57,624 nt of DNA, taken from the NCBI GenBank assembly GCA_030428905.1, contig JAUIED010000010.1, forward strand, positions 1-57,624, written 5' to 3'. Below, one piece after another: positions 29,824-38,071 of this stretch. Source of the DNA: Gammaproteobacteria bacterium (lineage in GTDB: Bacteria > Pseudomonadota > Gammaproteobacteria > Pseudomonadales > Azotimanducaceae). A program made the position numbers and the translations under genes. Numbering within the stretch: the stretch's first letter is position 1; every line of letters begins with the position of its first letter. The notes beneath the pieces are model-generated. The model was not told the origin of the DNA, made no database searches, and was given only the letters and a program-made list of their open reading frames with translations.

Positions 29824-29857
29824 GTCCTACAGGGTGTCCTGTCCTACAGGGTGTCCT
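29824..29857. repeat. 17-bp tandem repeat, two copies
   Basis: GTCCTACAGGGTGTCCT is present twice, back to back, with the beginning of a possible third copy after it. It sits 20 bases from the NrdR box on the leader side. Function unknown. Confidence 0.7.
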
Positions 29858-29876
29858 ACAGAGAGAGCCGCCAGAA

Positions 29877-29892
29877 ACACTAGATATAGTGT
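29877..29892. promoter_or_regulatory. NrdR box 1
   Basis: ACACTAGATATAGTGT matches the NrdR consensus acaCwAtATaTwGtgt at 15 of 16 positions and is nearly palindromic. NrdR is the zinc-ribbon/ATP-cone repressor of ribonucleotide reductase genes. On the minus strand the box overlaps a TATA-rich -10 candidate reading toward nrdA. Confidence 0.8.
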
Positions 29893-29907
29893 TTTCCCGC
29901 ATCCCGC

Positions 29908-29923
29908 ACACAACATAGTGCGA
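29908..29923. promoter_or_regulatory. NrdR box 2 (degenerate)
   Basis: ACACAACATAGTGCGA matches the NrdR consensus at 12 of 16 positions. Its centre is 31 bp from box 1, about three helical turns, the spacing usual for NrdR-box pairs. The spacing is what makes this weaker match credible. Confidence 0.6.
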
Positions 29924-29948
29924 TGATGCCCTGATTGCAAGGCTTTAA

Positions 29949-30006
29949 GGGTGATAATCCGGGAATCGGCCGGAGCAGGCACAAGCTGGGGATAAACTCG
30001 GGATAA
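29949..30006. promoter_or_regulatory. Cluster of DnaA-box-like sites upstream of nrdA
   Basis: On the minus strand three TTATC-starting 9-mers occur: TTATCCCCA (29995-29987; one mismatch to TTATCCACA), TTATCCCGA (30006-29998; two mismatches) and TTATCACCC (29957-29949). E. coli nrdAB is regulated by DnaA boxes near its promoter, which makes the cluster plausible, but none is a perfect box. Confidence 0.35.
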
Positions 30007-30135
30007 AGTGGCCGAAATCGCCGCTCAAAGCAGGCAAAAGCTGTGCATATCCTGTGGGTTTGGTGACCACTTGAAAGCGGCCTGGGGTTTGCGCACATTG
30101 CACCGAACTCAGAGCCCAAACTTCGGAGGCCAGAT

Positions 30136-31638
30136 ATGGCTCGCTACCTGCTTGCGTTGGATCAGGGGACATCCTCTTCCAGGGCCATTCTGTTCGATAC
30201 GCTCGGTCGTGCTGTCTCCATCGCGCAGCAGGAGTTCGACGCTACCTACCCGGCGGATGGCTGGGTGGAGCAGGACCCGGAGGTGCTCTGGCGCACCACA
30301 CTCGAAAGCGCCCGTCAGGCGGTTGCGCAGGCGGGTGCGGGCGGCGGCGACATTGTTGCGCTCGGCATTACCAACCAGCGCGAGACCGTGTTGCTGTGGG
30401 ACCGGCAGACCGGCGAATGCGTGCACCCGGCCATCGTCTGGCAGGACCGTCGCACGCACGAGCGGTGCGAAGCCCTGCGGGCGGCCGGGCACGAAACGCT
30501 GATTCAGTCGCAGACTGGCCTGCTGATCGATCCGTACTTCTCCGCCAGCAAGTTGGCCTGGATACTGGACAGCGACGCAGAGCTCAGGCGCAGGGCCGAG
30601 CGGGGCGAGCTCTGCTTCGGCACGGTGGACAGTTTCCTCATCTTCCGGCTCACAGGAGGTGCCCGCCACGTCACTGACGCAACGAACGCCAGTAGAACGC
30701 AGCTCTTCGATATTCACCGGCAGGCGTGGAGCGATGATCTGCTGGGTCTGTTCGACGTGCCGCGTGCCGTTCTACCCGAGGTGCTCGATAGCGCTGCGGA
30801 CTTCGGCGAGACAGAAGCGGCGTTGTTTGGTTCGGCGTTGCCGATTCGTGGCGTGGCTGGTGATCAGCAGGCGGCATTGGTTGGGCAGGCGTGCCTGGGC
30901 GAGGGAATGACGAAGAGCACCTACGGCACGGGCTGTTTCGTCATGGCCAATGCGGGCGCTCAACCCCCCGTGTCCTGTAACGCGCTGCTCAGCACCGTTG
31001 CTTACCGTCTGCAAGGGCATACGACGTATGCACTTGAAGGCAGCATCTTCGTTGCCGGGCAAGCGGTGAAGTGGTTGCGGGACGAGCTCGGTGTCATCGC
31101 TGAAGCCGTCGACACCGAGCGTCATTGCCGTGCTACGGGCGGTGATACGAAGGGCGTGTATGTCGTGCCGGGGTTTACCGGCCTCGGCGCACCGCACTGG
31201 CGTCCGGACGTGCGCGGTCTTATCACCGGGCTGACTCTGGCCAGCGACGTGAGTGACATTGTCACAGCGACCGTTCAGGCGGTTGCTTACCAGACCCGTG
31301 ACCTTCTCGAGGCCATGGCGGCGGACGGTGTGCAGGTGACTGGACTCCGGGTAGACGGTGGCATGGTTGCGAACGACTGGTTGTGTCAGTTCCTCGCTGA
31401 CGTGCTCGATGTGACGGTACAGCGCCCGAAGGTTACCGAGACGACGGCGCTGGGTGCGGCCATGCTGGCGGCGGTAGGTGCAGGCGAATTTGCCGACCTG
31501 GAGTCGGCTGCAGCGCTCTGGCAGGTGGATTGCAGCTTCCAAGCAAGCATGACGGGGGCGCGGCGGGAGGCCCTGCTGCAAGGTTGGCGCAGCGCCCTGG
31601 CGCAGGCGCTGGTAGCACCAGCGGCCACATCTTTGTAA
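30136..31638 (+). CDS. glpK: Glycerol kinase
   Basis: 500 residues, FGGY-family sugar kinase phosphorylating glycerol to glycerol 3-phosphate in the cytoplasm. Seen: N-terminal phosphate-binding loop 'LALDQGTSSSRAILFD', 'GITNQRETVLLWDRQTG', substrate residues in 'IVWQDRRT', catalytic Asp in 'VAGDQQAALVGQ', and 'KSTYGTGCF'. The ATG is preceded by GGAGG 7 bases upstream. No glpF or glpD neighbour is seen; the gene stands alone between nrdA and a diguanylate cyclase. A short inverted repeat (CTTTGTAA/TTACAAAG, 31631-31653) overlaps its stop. Confidence 0.97.
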   Translation: MARYLLALDQGTSSSRAILFDTLGRAVSIAQQEFDATYPADGWVEQDPEVLWRTTLESARQAVAQAGAGGGDIVALGITNQRETVLLWDRQTGECVHPAIVWQDRRTHERCEALRAAGHETLIQSQTGLLIDPYFSASKLAWILDSDAELRRRAERGELCFGTVDSFLIFRLTGGARHVTDATNASRTQLFDIHRQAWSDDLLGLFDVPRAVLPEVLDSAADFGETEAALFGSALPIRGVAGDQQAALVGQACLGEGMTKSTYGTGCFVMANAGAQPPVSCNALLSTVAYRLQGHTTYALEGSIFVAGQAVKWLRDELGVIAEAVDTERHCRATGGDTKGVYVVPGFTGLGAPHWRPDVRGLITGLTLASDVSDIVTATVQAVAYQTRDLLEAMAADGVQVTGLRVDGGMVANDWLCQFLADVLDVTVQRPKVTETTALGAAMLAAVGAGEFADLESAAALWQVDCSFQASMTGARREALLQGWRSALAQALVAPAATSL

Positions 31639-31653
31639 AAAACCCTTACAAAG
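31631..31653. terminator. Weak hairpin at the glpK stop
   Basis: CTTTGTAA and TTACAAAG pair around a 7-base loop; the left arm includes the glpK TAA. The stem is AT-rich and no T-run follows, so it may be a weak terminator or an operator-like palindrome. Confidence 0.3.
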
Positions 31654-31743
31654 CGTCACGAGTTGCCGCAGACGTGTGGCTGGCCTGGTCGGTACACTTC
31701 GGTTTTACAAATAGGAGTTGCGGCACGCACGCCGTAGCGCGGA

Positions 31744-32814
31744 GTGTTCATCTTCAACCTGCAGAGAAACCATCGATTCGCGATCGTCGTACTCGCGGCG
31801 TTGATCTACCTCGCCTTCGCCTGGGCGTTGGTCGACGCGCGGTATGTGCGGATTCGCGGCGACCTGTACCTGGCGCTGGTGACCATCTGGTTGGCCGGCG
31901 TCGTGGCGCTTTGCTGGCAGGGTAGAACGCTCGAGGTGTCGCGCACGCTGCGGGTCGTGTTCTATCGCCTGCTCTGGTTCAACGTCGGCAGTGTCGTTGT
32001 AGCGGTGTTGGTGCCGAGCGAGCTGCGTTTCCTGCTGCTTGTCGTGCCTTTGTTTGGTCTTCTGTATGCCAGCCTGCGCCTGCACCAGGACCGTGTTGTT
32101 TTCATTGCTGCAGTTACCTGGCTTACCTATGCGGCTTCGGCTGCTGTCCTTCTTTCTGTGGGCGCCGTCGATACCGCGTTCGAAGCGTTGGCGGGCGTGG
32201 CGTTTTCGTTTCTCCTTGCGGGTACCTTGTACTTCGCCCGGGATCTGCATGAGCTGCGCCGTCGCGCAGAATCGCGTCACCAGCACCTCGAACGCTCCGT
32301 AGCGGAGTTGTCGATCGCTGCCATGCGCGATGAACTCACGGGTACCTTCAACCGGCGCTACATCACCGAAGCGTTACATCGGCACAAGGCGCTGGCAGAT
32401 CGTGATCGGCTGGAGTTCACGGTGTGCTACTGCGACCTTGACCACTTCAAGCGGGTGAACGACGAACTTGGTCATGTCGCTGGCGATCAGGCGCTGGTGC
32501 AGTTTGCGGATCTGGCGCGCGGCCTGGTGCGATCCATGGACTACGTTGCGCGGTTTGGCGGCGAAGAGTTTCTGCTGGTGCTGGTGGGTGCCAACGAAGC
32601 GGTCGCCCGTCGCGTCTGCGAGCGGCTCTGCGTCGGCACACGGAACCTGGTGATTGAGGGCCGGCAAGCTGCTTCACAGCGATTGACGGTATCCTGTGGA
32701 ATCGCGCGTTATCGTTTGGGTGAGTCGGTGGAGGATCTACTTCAGCGGGCCGATCATGCGCTGTATGAGGCCAAGCGTAGCGGCCGCGATCAGGTGGTAA
32801 CGGCAGGGGATTAG
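31744..32814 (+). CDS. Membrane-bound diguanylate cyclase (GGDEF)
   Basis: 356 residues from GTG 31744. Five or six hydrophobic helices fill about residues 10-165. A coiled linker 'LHELRRRAESRHQHLERSVAEL' leads into a GGDEF domain (about 195-355) with 'RDELTGTFNRRYI' and active-site 'GGEEF'. RSMD sits exactly five residues before GGEEF, matching the inhibitory I-site RxxD, so product inhibition is likely. It makes cyclic di-GMP from two GTP at the inner membrane. It is followed after 49 bases by a PilZ-GGDEF-EAL protein, so the two may act locally together. Confidence 0.93.
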   Translation: MFIFNLQRNHRFAIVVLAALIYLAFAWALVDARYVRIRGDLYLALVTIWLAGVVALCWQGRTLEVSRTLRVVFYRLLWFNVGSVVVAVLVPSELRFLLLVVPLFGLLYASLRLHQDRVVFIAAVTWLTYAASAAVLLSVGAVDTAFEALAGVAFSFLLAGTLYFARDLHELRRRAESRHQHLERSVAELSIAAMRDELTGTFNRRYITEALHRHKALADRDRLEFTVCYCDLDHFKRVNDELGHVAGDQALVQFADLARGLVRSMDYVARFGGEEFLLVLVGANEAVARRVCERLCVGTRNLVIEGRQAASQRLTVSCGIARYRLGESVEDLLQRADHALYEAKRSGRDQVVTAGD

Positions 32815-32863
32815 CTGCTTCACAGGTCGGTTGCAACGGTGCACGCCGACGGCGAATCAGTTA

Positions 32864-35800
32864 ATGTCAGACGTCGTGCTGCACCCGTCAGCTGATCGGA
32901 CCGAATCGTTGGAACAACCGGCTAACCGGCGTCAGTTTTCACGCCATCCCATCTCGTTGTCTGCCTTGCTGCACCCTGAGCGGGGGCGGTCGTGGTTATG
33001 CAACATCCGCGACTTTTGCGAGGTGGGGATGCTGCTTGTCGGAGCCGGCAGCTCTCGTCAGGTGCTCAAGCAGGGTGCTGCTTTTCGTGCGGGCGCGCCG
33101 ATCGCGCTGCACTTCTCCGTTGCTACGCCAGGCGGCCACCAACATTTTCGAACGCGCGGGCAGATCGCCCGCATCACGGAAGATGGACAGGGCCTGGGGG
33201 TGCGCTTTGCTTCTGGCGGAATGCCTCGAGATGCCTACGAGTCGCTCATGCAGTACGCGGTGGCCGCTGGCACCGCGTTCGTCGATTCCGCGCCTGCGGA
33301 CGGCGAGGATGGGGTTGAGTCGCGCCGCGACATCCACGATATCCCTGAAGCGTTTCTACGTGATGCGCGCATTCCTGAGCGCGATGCGTTGCGCCTGCGG
33401 GCGCGTATCAAAGCGGTGGTGGGTCGGGCGCTCGAGCGTGTCGGGCGCAACTTCGTGAAGTATGCAAAGGAAGATCTGCTGCTGAAGGCTCGCGATGCCG
33501 GTACCAACGCGGTACAGATGATGTACTTCGAAGGCCTGGAGCTCATCGAGGCGCGGCATGCGGACATTGAGCGTGTGCTGCTCGATGGGGTGGTGGGGCA
33601 GGTGGAGCAGATCTCCAACATCGAAGACGTGCTGGAGAAGCGCCGGCGGCGACAGGCGGGCGACACGCAGAAGCTGGCGCTGGTGGACACCGAGCAGTTC
33701 GAAGACTGGCTGGCGGTGGCGGAGATCATCTCGAAAACCGAAAACCGGTTTACCGAGGAGCTGCTGGATCTGCGTGCTCTGCTTGGCATGCTGGCCAAGC
33801 CCTGGAGCCACAAAGATGTGGTGCCTGTTGGGCCCGCGGTGATCATGTGGGCCTTCGATGATGCCATGAGCCACTACGATCTGCGCCGCCAGGTGCGTCA
33901 CGACCTCTATCGTTGCTTCGAGTCGGCGCTGGTACCGGTGCTCGTGCCGCTGTACGAGGCGCTCGTGAAAGTGCTGTCCGACAGCGGTGTGTTCCCATCG
34001 ATCGATGAGGTACGTCGTAAGCTTGCGGAAAGTGCCGTGCGCAGGAACGCCAGCGGAGTGCGGGTGGATCCGCAGGCCTACGAGCAGATGGATGCATCGG
34101 TGCGCAAAGCAGCTATGGCGGCCGATGGTGTTGGCGCGAGCCGGCTCGACTACAACCCGTTCGAGGAATCGGCCGGCACCGGTCGGCGGGTGTACACCAC
34201 GGCGCGCAATCTCATCGGTCTGGAGCGTAGCGCAAGGGCGCGCCTGGGCCGGGACAGCGATGAGCTGCTGGCCTCGCCGGGCACGCGCAGCGCGGATCTC
34301 TTTGACACGGGCGATATCCTCGACGCATTGGCGGACGTGGAGTCGGAATTCGGCAACGCGCCGTTAACCGGCAGACGGGTGCGCGCACGACTGCTCGAGC
34401 ACTTGAAGAGCCGCGCAGATGGGCGCAAGAGTCTGGCGGAGGAGGACTACGACACCCTCGAGCTGATGGAAAACCTGGTGGAGTCCATCGCCGAGGACCG
34501 CTTCATCACGCAGGGTATTCGCGAGTGGGTGCGGCGTCTGGAGATCACGCTCAACAAACTGGCGGCCAGCGACCCGGAGTTTCTGCGGCACGAGGCTGAG
34601 CAGCCACACAGTGCCATGCAGATGCTCAACCAGCTGGCCCGGCTGGGCAATGCGCAGGACGTACGTGATGGCATCGACCGAGAGGTCGGCCGGCGAGTGG
34701 ATGAGCTGCTGAGCAAGGTCGTTACCGAGTACGACGAGAACCCGCAGGTGTTCACCGAAGTGGTAGACGAGCTGCATCCTCTCGTGGATCGGCAGACTCA
34801 GGCCTATCGCGGAAACGTCGAGCGCACCATCCGCGCCAGCGAAGGCCAGCAGAAACTTGGCCGTGCGAGACGCCGGGTGATCGATGAGATGGCAGAGCGT
34901 TTTGAAGGCAGGGAAATGCCGCAGCTTCTGCTGGAGCTGCTCAACCCCGGCTGGCGCAACCTGCTGGTGCACACGCACCTGCGCAAGGGCGTGGAGTCCA
35001 GTGAATGGCGTGACCAGCTTGCCACGGTCGATGCGTTGTTCAAGCAGATGATGGGTACGGTCTCGGCAGGCGATGCCGAGTATCTCGACCCAGACATGCT
35101 GCTGCGACGCGTGGTGGGTGAGCTCAACAGTATCTCCTTTGACCCGAGCAAGCGCACGCCGCTGGTCATGAAGCTTTCCAGCGTGCTCGTGGGCGACACG
35201 GCCGGCCAGAAGACTGAGGCGGTGCTCGTCACGGTGCCGGAAGGTGGTATGGAGGCAGCGCTCGGCCTGACCGGCATGATGCCCGACCTCAATCCCGATG
35301 TGGACAGTGAGGATGAAGACGTACGGCAGAATTTCGAGAAAGCCCTCGGTCGGGCACGACGGCTGCAGGTCGGTGAATGGCTGGCCACCAGCGATCGCGA
35401 AGGGCGGCCGCTGATCCTGACCGTCGCCTTCGTCGGCGACGACAACGGCTCCTTCGTGCTGGTCAATCGACGGGGTATCAAGAATCAGGAGCTCGATCTG
35501 AAAGCGATGGCGGAGTCGCTGTTCGAGGGCCGCATCACCCTGCTCGACGACTTTGATCTGCCGCTCATGGAGCGCGCCTCGCAGCGCATGCTCGAAAACA
35601 TGCACAGCCAACTGGCATTCCAGGCGAGCCACGACGATCTCACCCAGCTGCTCAACCGAAAAGAGTTCGAGCGTGAGGTGGAAAGGGCCATCGTCACGGC
35701 ACTCAGAGAGCAGAAGCAGCACGTGTTGCTCTACACGGACCTCGATCAGTTCAAAATCATCAATAACACCAGCGGCCACACTGCTGGGGATGCGCTGCTG

Positions 35801-36907
35801 CGTGGTATCGGTGAGCTCCTGAACCGCCTGGTGAAAGGGATCGATGCCTGCGTTGCCCGGCTCGGTGGCGATGAGTTCGGCGTGTTGCTGCGCAATGTCA
35901 AAACCAACGTCGCGCGGGACTTGGCGGAGCAGGTGCTCACCGCCATTCGCAGCGAGCGGTTCGAGTGGGAGGGCAGGCGCTACAGCCTGAGCGCCAGTAT
36001 TGGCCTCGTGTTCATCGATCAATCGACCGAAAGCGTGGATGCGGTTATGCGCCATGCAGATGAAGCCTGCTACACCGCAAAGGATGCAGGGCGCAACCGT
36101 GTGCAGGAATACGAGTTGGGCGACGCGCGCATGATCCACCGGCATGGCGTGATGGAGTGGGTCACCCAGCTCGACCACGCCCTCGAAGAAAACCGACTGA
36201 TATTGAATTGTCAGCGTATCGCCTCCGTGCTCGACCCAGACAAGCGAACGGACGGGCACTACGAGATTCTGCTCACCATGCGGGATGAGTTGGGCGAGAC
36301 CATGCCGCCCACCGATTTCATCCTGGCGGCGGAGACTTACAACCGGATGACGCAGATCGATCGCTGGGTCATTGAGCGGGTGTTGCGCTGGCTCGCGGAT
36401 CATCGCTCGCGCCTGGATCACTTCGGCGGTTTTTCCATCAACGTGTCGGGTCATTCGGTGAACGATGAAACGTTCCCCGATTTCGTGCTGGAGCAGTTCT
36501 CCCGCACCCAGGCGCCTACATCGAAAGTGTGCTTCGAGATCACCGAAACTGCAGCAATCGCCAACATCGACAATGCGGTGGAGTTCATGAACCGCATGAA
36601 GATCATCGGCTGCCGGTTCTCGCTGGATGATTTCGGCACCGGCCTGTCTTCGTACTCCTACCTGCGCAATCTCCCCGTGGACTACGTGAAGATCGATGGC
36701 GTATTCGTGAAGGACATTGCCTCCACCCCTGGCGATCACGCGGTGGTGCGGTCCATCAACGAGATTGGCCACTACATGGGCAAGGAAACCATTGCCGAGT
36801 ATGTGGAAACCAAAGAGGTGCTGGCGGCGCTGAAGGACATTGGTGTGGATTACGCGCAAGGATATTGCATCGAGAAGCCCTGCGAGCTTGCGCAGCTGGT
36901 GCTGTGA
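32864..36907 (+). CDS. PilZ - DUF1631 - GGDEF - EAL multidomain cyclic-di-GMP protein
   Basis: 1347 residues from ATG 32864. Order: PilZ domain (about 20-140, with 'RRQFSRHP' as its RxxxR motif), a long helical DUF1631 region (about 165-870), then GGDEF ('HDDLTQLLNRKEF', GGDEF at 1001-1005) and EAL (about 1100-1345). The EAL motif reads EIL (Glu1134 in 'YEILLTM'). The metal and catalytic residues remain: 'INVSG', 'EITETAA', 'SLDDFGTG', 'VKID', 'AEYVET' and 'YAQGY'. Both activities could be intact; the GGDEF lacks a canonical RxxD I-site. It is soluble, with no membrane helices. Confidence 0.93.
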   Translation: MSDVVLHPSADRTESLEQPANRRQFSRHPISLSALLHPERGRSWLCNIRDFCEVGMLLVGAGSSRQVLKQGAAFRAGAPIALHFSVATPGGHQHFRTRGQIARITEDGQGLGVRFASGGMPRDAYESLMQYAVAAGTAFVDSAPADGEDGVESRRDIHDIPEAFLRDARIPERDALRLRARIKAVVGRALERVGRNFVKYAKEDLLLKARDAGTNAVQMMYFEGLELIEARHADIERVLLDGVVGQVEQISNIEDVLEKRRRRQAGDTQKLALVDTEQFEDWLAVAEIISKTENRFTEELLDLRALLGMLAKPWSHKDVVPVGPAVIMWAFDDAMSHYDLRRQVRHDLYRCFESALVPVLVPLYEALVKVLSDSGVFPSIDEVRRKLAESAVRRNASGVRVDPQAYEQMDASVRKAAMAADGVGASRLDYNPFEESAGTGRRVYTTARNLIGLERSARARLGRDSDELLASPGTRSADLFDTGDILDALADVESEFGNAPLTGRRVRARLLEHLKSRADGRKSLAEEDYDTLELMENLVESIAEDRFITQGIREWVRRLEITLNKLAASDPEFLRHEAEQPHSAMQMLNQLARLGNAQDVRDGIDREVGRRVDELLSKVVTEYDENPQVFTEVVDELHPLVDRQTQAYRGNVERTIRASEGQQKLGRARRRVIDEMAERFEGREMPQLLLELLNPGWRNLLVHTHLRKGVESSEWRDQLATVDALFKQMMGTVSAGDAEYLDPDMLLRRVVGELNSISFDPSKRTPLVMKLSSVLVGDTAGQKTEAVLVTVPEGGMEAALGLTGMMPDLNPDVDSEDEDVRQNFEKALGRARRLQVGEWLATSDREGRPLILTVAFVGDDNGSFVLVNRRGIKNQELDLKAMAESLFEGRITLLDDFDLPLMERASQRMLENMHSQLAFQASHDDLTQLLNRKEFEREVERAIVTALREQKQHVLLYTDLDQFKIINNTSGHTAGDALLRGIGELLNRLVKGIDACVARLGGDEFGVLLRNVKTNVARDLAEQVLTAIRSERFEWEGRRYSLSASIGLVFIDQSTESVDAVMRHADEACYTAKDAGRNRVQEYELGDARMIHRHGVMEWVTQLDHALEENRLILNCQRIASVLDPDKRTDGHYEILLTMRDELGETMPPTDFILAAETYNRMTQIDRWVIERVLRWLADHRSRLDHFGGFSINVSGHSVNDETFPDFVLEQFSRTQAPTSKVCFEITETAAIANIDNAVEFMNRMKIIGCRFSLDDFGTGLSSYSYLRNLPVDYVKIDGVFVKDIASTPGDHAVVRSINEIGHYMGKETIAEYVETKEVLAALKDIGVDYAQGYCIEKPCELAQLVL

Positions 36908-37019
36908 GCTCCCGGTGAGTGTTCACACAAACTTCACATGGGTTGGGTACAGTGAGGACTCGCGCGGGCAGGCATCCCATCTCCCCATCCCGTCCCCAGC
37001 CTGGCCGCGCTTTCCCACT

Positions 37020-37168
37020 TTAGCAGGGTGCTGAAAAAGTACTTCCTGTACTTTTTCAGCGACCGCGGGCTGTCGCCCGTCCACGCCGAATCAAGCACTT
37101 ACGTGCTTGGTTCGCGGCCCGTCCGTCCCTGGCCGGGACACCGGGCTGCGTTTTCAGCAGCCTGTTAG
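37020..37168. mobile_element. MITE-like palindromic element with imperfect 17-bp terminal inverted repeats
   Basis: The left end TAGCAGGGTGCTGAAAA and the right end (reverse complement TAACAGGCTGCTGAAAA) differ at two positions and bound about 149 bases. Inside are a strong hairpin at 37030-37060 (12-bp stem CTGAAAAAGTAC, 5-base loop) and a second at 37088-37113 around CAAGCAC/GTGCTTG. There is no coding capacity. The right end contains the argF stop codon. The hairpins could also act as a terminator between convergent genes. Confidence 0.6.
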
Positions 37169-38070
37169 GCTGACGCGAGTAGAAACTCCATCAGCGCCTT
37201 CTGCGAGTGCAGGCGGTTGTGCGCTTCTGCGTACACTACTGATCGGGGGTCGTTCAGCACGGTGTCGTTGACCTCCTCGCCGCGGTGGGCGGGCAGGCAA
37301 TGCATGAACAGCACGTCGTCCCGTGCGCCAGACAGCAGGTCTTCATTTACCTGGTAGGGGGCAAACACCGCACAGCGATCACCCTCCTGTCCTTCGTGCC
37401 CCATGGAGGACCAGACATCCGTTACCACCAGGTCAGCGTTTTTCACTGCTTCCTGAGGGCTGTCCACCAGCTCCGCATTGTTGGTGGACGCGAGGATCTC
37501 AGGGTTTGGTGTGTACCCTTCCGGGCAGGCAATCTTCAGGTGAAAGCCCCACTGCCGTGCCGCGTTGATGTAGGAGTGGCACATGTTGTAGCCGTCGCCC
37601 ACGAAGGCGACCGTTCGGCCCTGAATGGTGCCGCGGTGTTCCTCGAAGGTTTGGATATCCGCGAGCAACTGACAAGGGTGCAGCAGGCTGGTCATGGCGT
37701 TGATCACTGGAATCGTTGCGTGGCGGGCAAATGCCTCGACCATCTGGTGGTCCAGGGTGCGGATGATCACGAGATCGACCATGCCCGACAGCACCTGGGC
37801 GGTGTCTTCCACCGGCTCGCCGCGACCGAGCTGTGAGCTTTCGCTGTCGAGGTTGAGCACGTGGCCGCCGAGCTGGTGCAGGCCCACTTCGAAGGCGACA
37901 CGCGTGCGGGTGCTGGAAAGTTCCAGGATCATTGCCGCTGTTTTGCCTTCGAGGTAGCGATGGCTCTTGCCGCTCGACTGCAGCGCCTTGAGGTGGCGCG
38001 CTCTTTCTATCAGGTGCGTGAGCTCCTCAGGAGAGCAGTCCAGTAGCGATAGAAAATCCCGCTTGCCCAC
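37165..38070 (-). CDS. argF: Ornithine carbamoyltransferase
   Basis: 301 residues. Makes citrulline from ornithine and carbamoyl phosphate (arginine synthesis, cytoplasm). Family signatures: carbamoyl-phosphate loop 'SSTRTR', 'HPCQLLADIQT', 'VGDGYNMCHS' and ornithine site 'FMHCLPAHRGEEV'. The start is GTG at 38070, one base after the argD stop, so translation is probably coupled. The TAA stop lies within the inverted-repeat end of the adjacent palindromic element, which may have trimmed or replaced the original 3' end. Length is normal for the family. Confidence 0.96.
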   Translation of the reverse strand: MGKRDFLSLLDCSPEELTHLIERARHLKALQSSGKSHRYLEGKTAAMILELSSTRTRVAFEVGLHQLGGHVLNLDSESSQLGRGEPVEDTAQVLSGMVDLVIIRTLDHQMVEAFARHATIPVINAMTSLLHPCQLLADIQTFEEHRGTIQGRTVAFVGDGYNMCHSYINAARQWGFHLKIACPEGYTPNPEILASTNNAELVDSPQEAVKNADLVVTDVWSSMGHEGQEGDRCAVFAPYQVNEDLLSGARDDVLFMHCLPAHRGEEVNDTVLNDPRSVVYAEAHNRLHSQKALMEFLLASA

Positions 38071-38071
38071 G

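Larger units (their letters stand above)
29423..30135. other. 713-bp intergenic region between divergent nrdA and glpK
   Basis: No convincing gene is present. The nrdA-proximal 450 bases appear to be a long 5' leader or spacer. The middle holds a GGTCAAT palindrome, a 17-bp tandem repeat and the NrdR-box pair; the glpK-proximal part holds DnaA-like sites. A 99-residue open frame at 29508-29807 (minus) has poor coding composition and no ribosome site, and I did not call it. Confidence 0.7.

Noticed and set aside
30136-31638. Possible glp regulon with neighbours of glpK
   Set aside because: No glpF, glpD or glpR next to it; flanking genes are nrdA and a diguanylate cyclase, so no operon is claimed.
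34364-36859. 831-codon open frame antisense to the PilZ-DUF1631-GGDEF-EAL gene
   Set aside because: Shadow of a gene with intact catalytic motifs; its His/Val/Gln-rich composition is typical of antisense frames.
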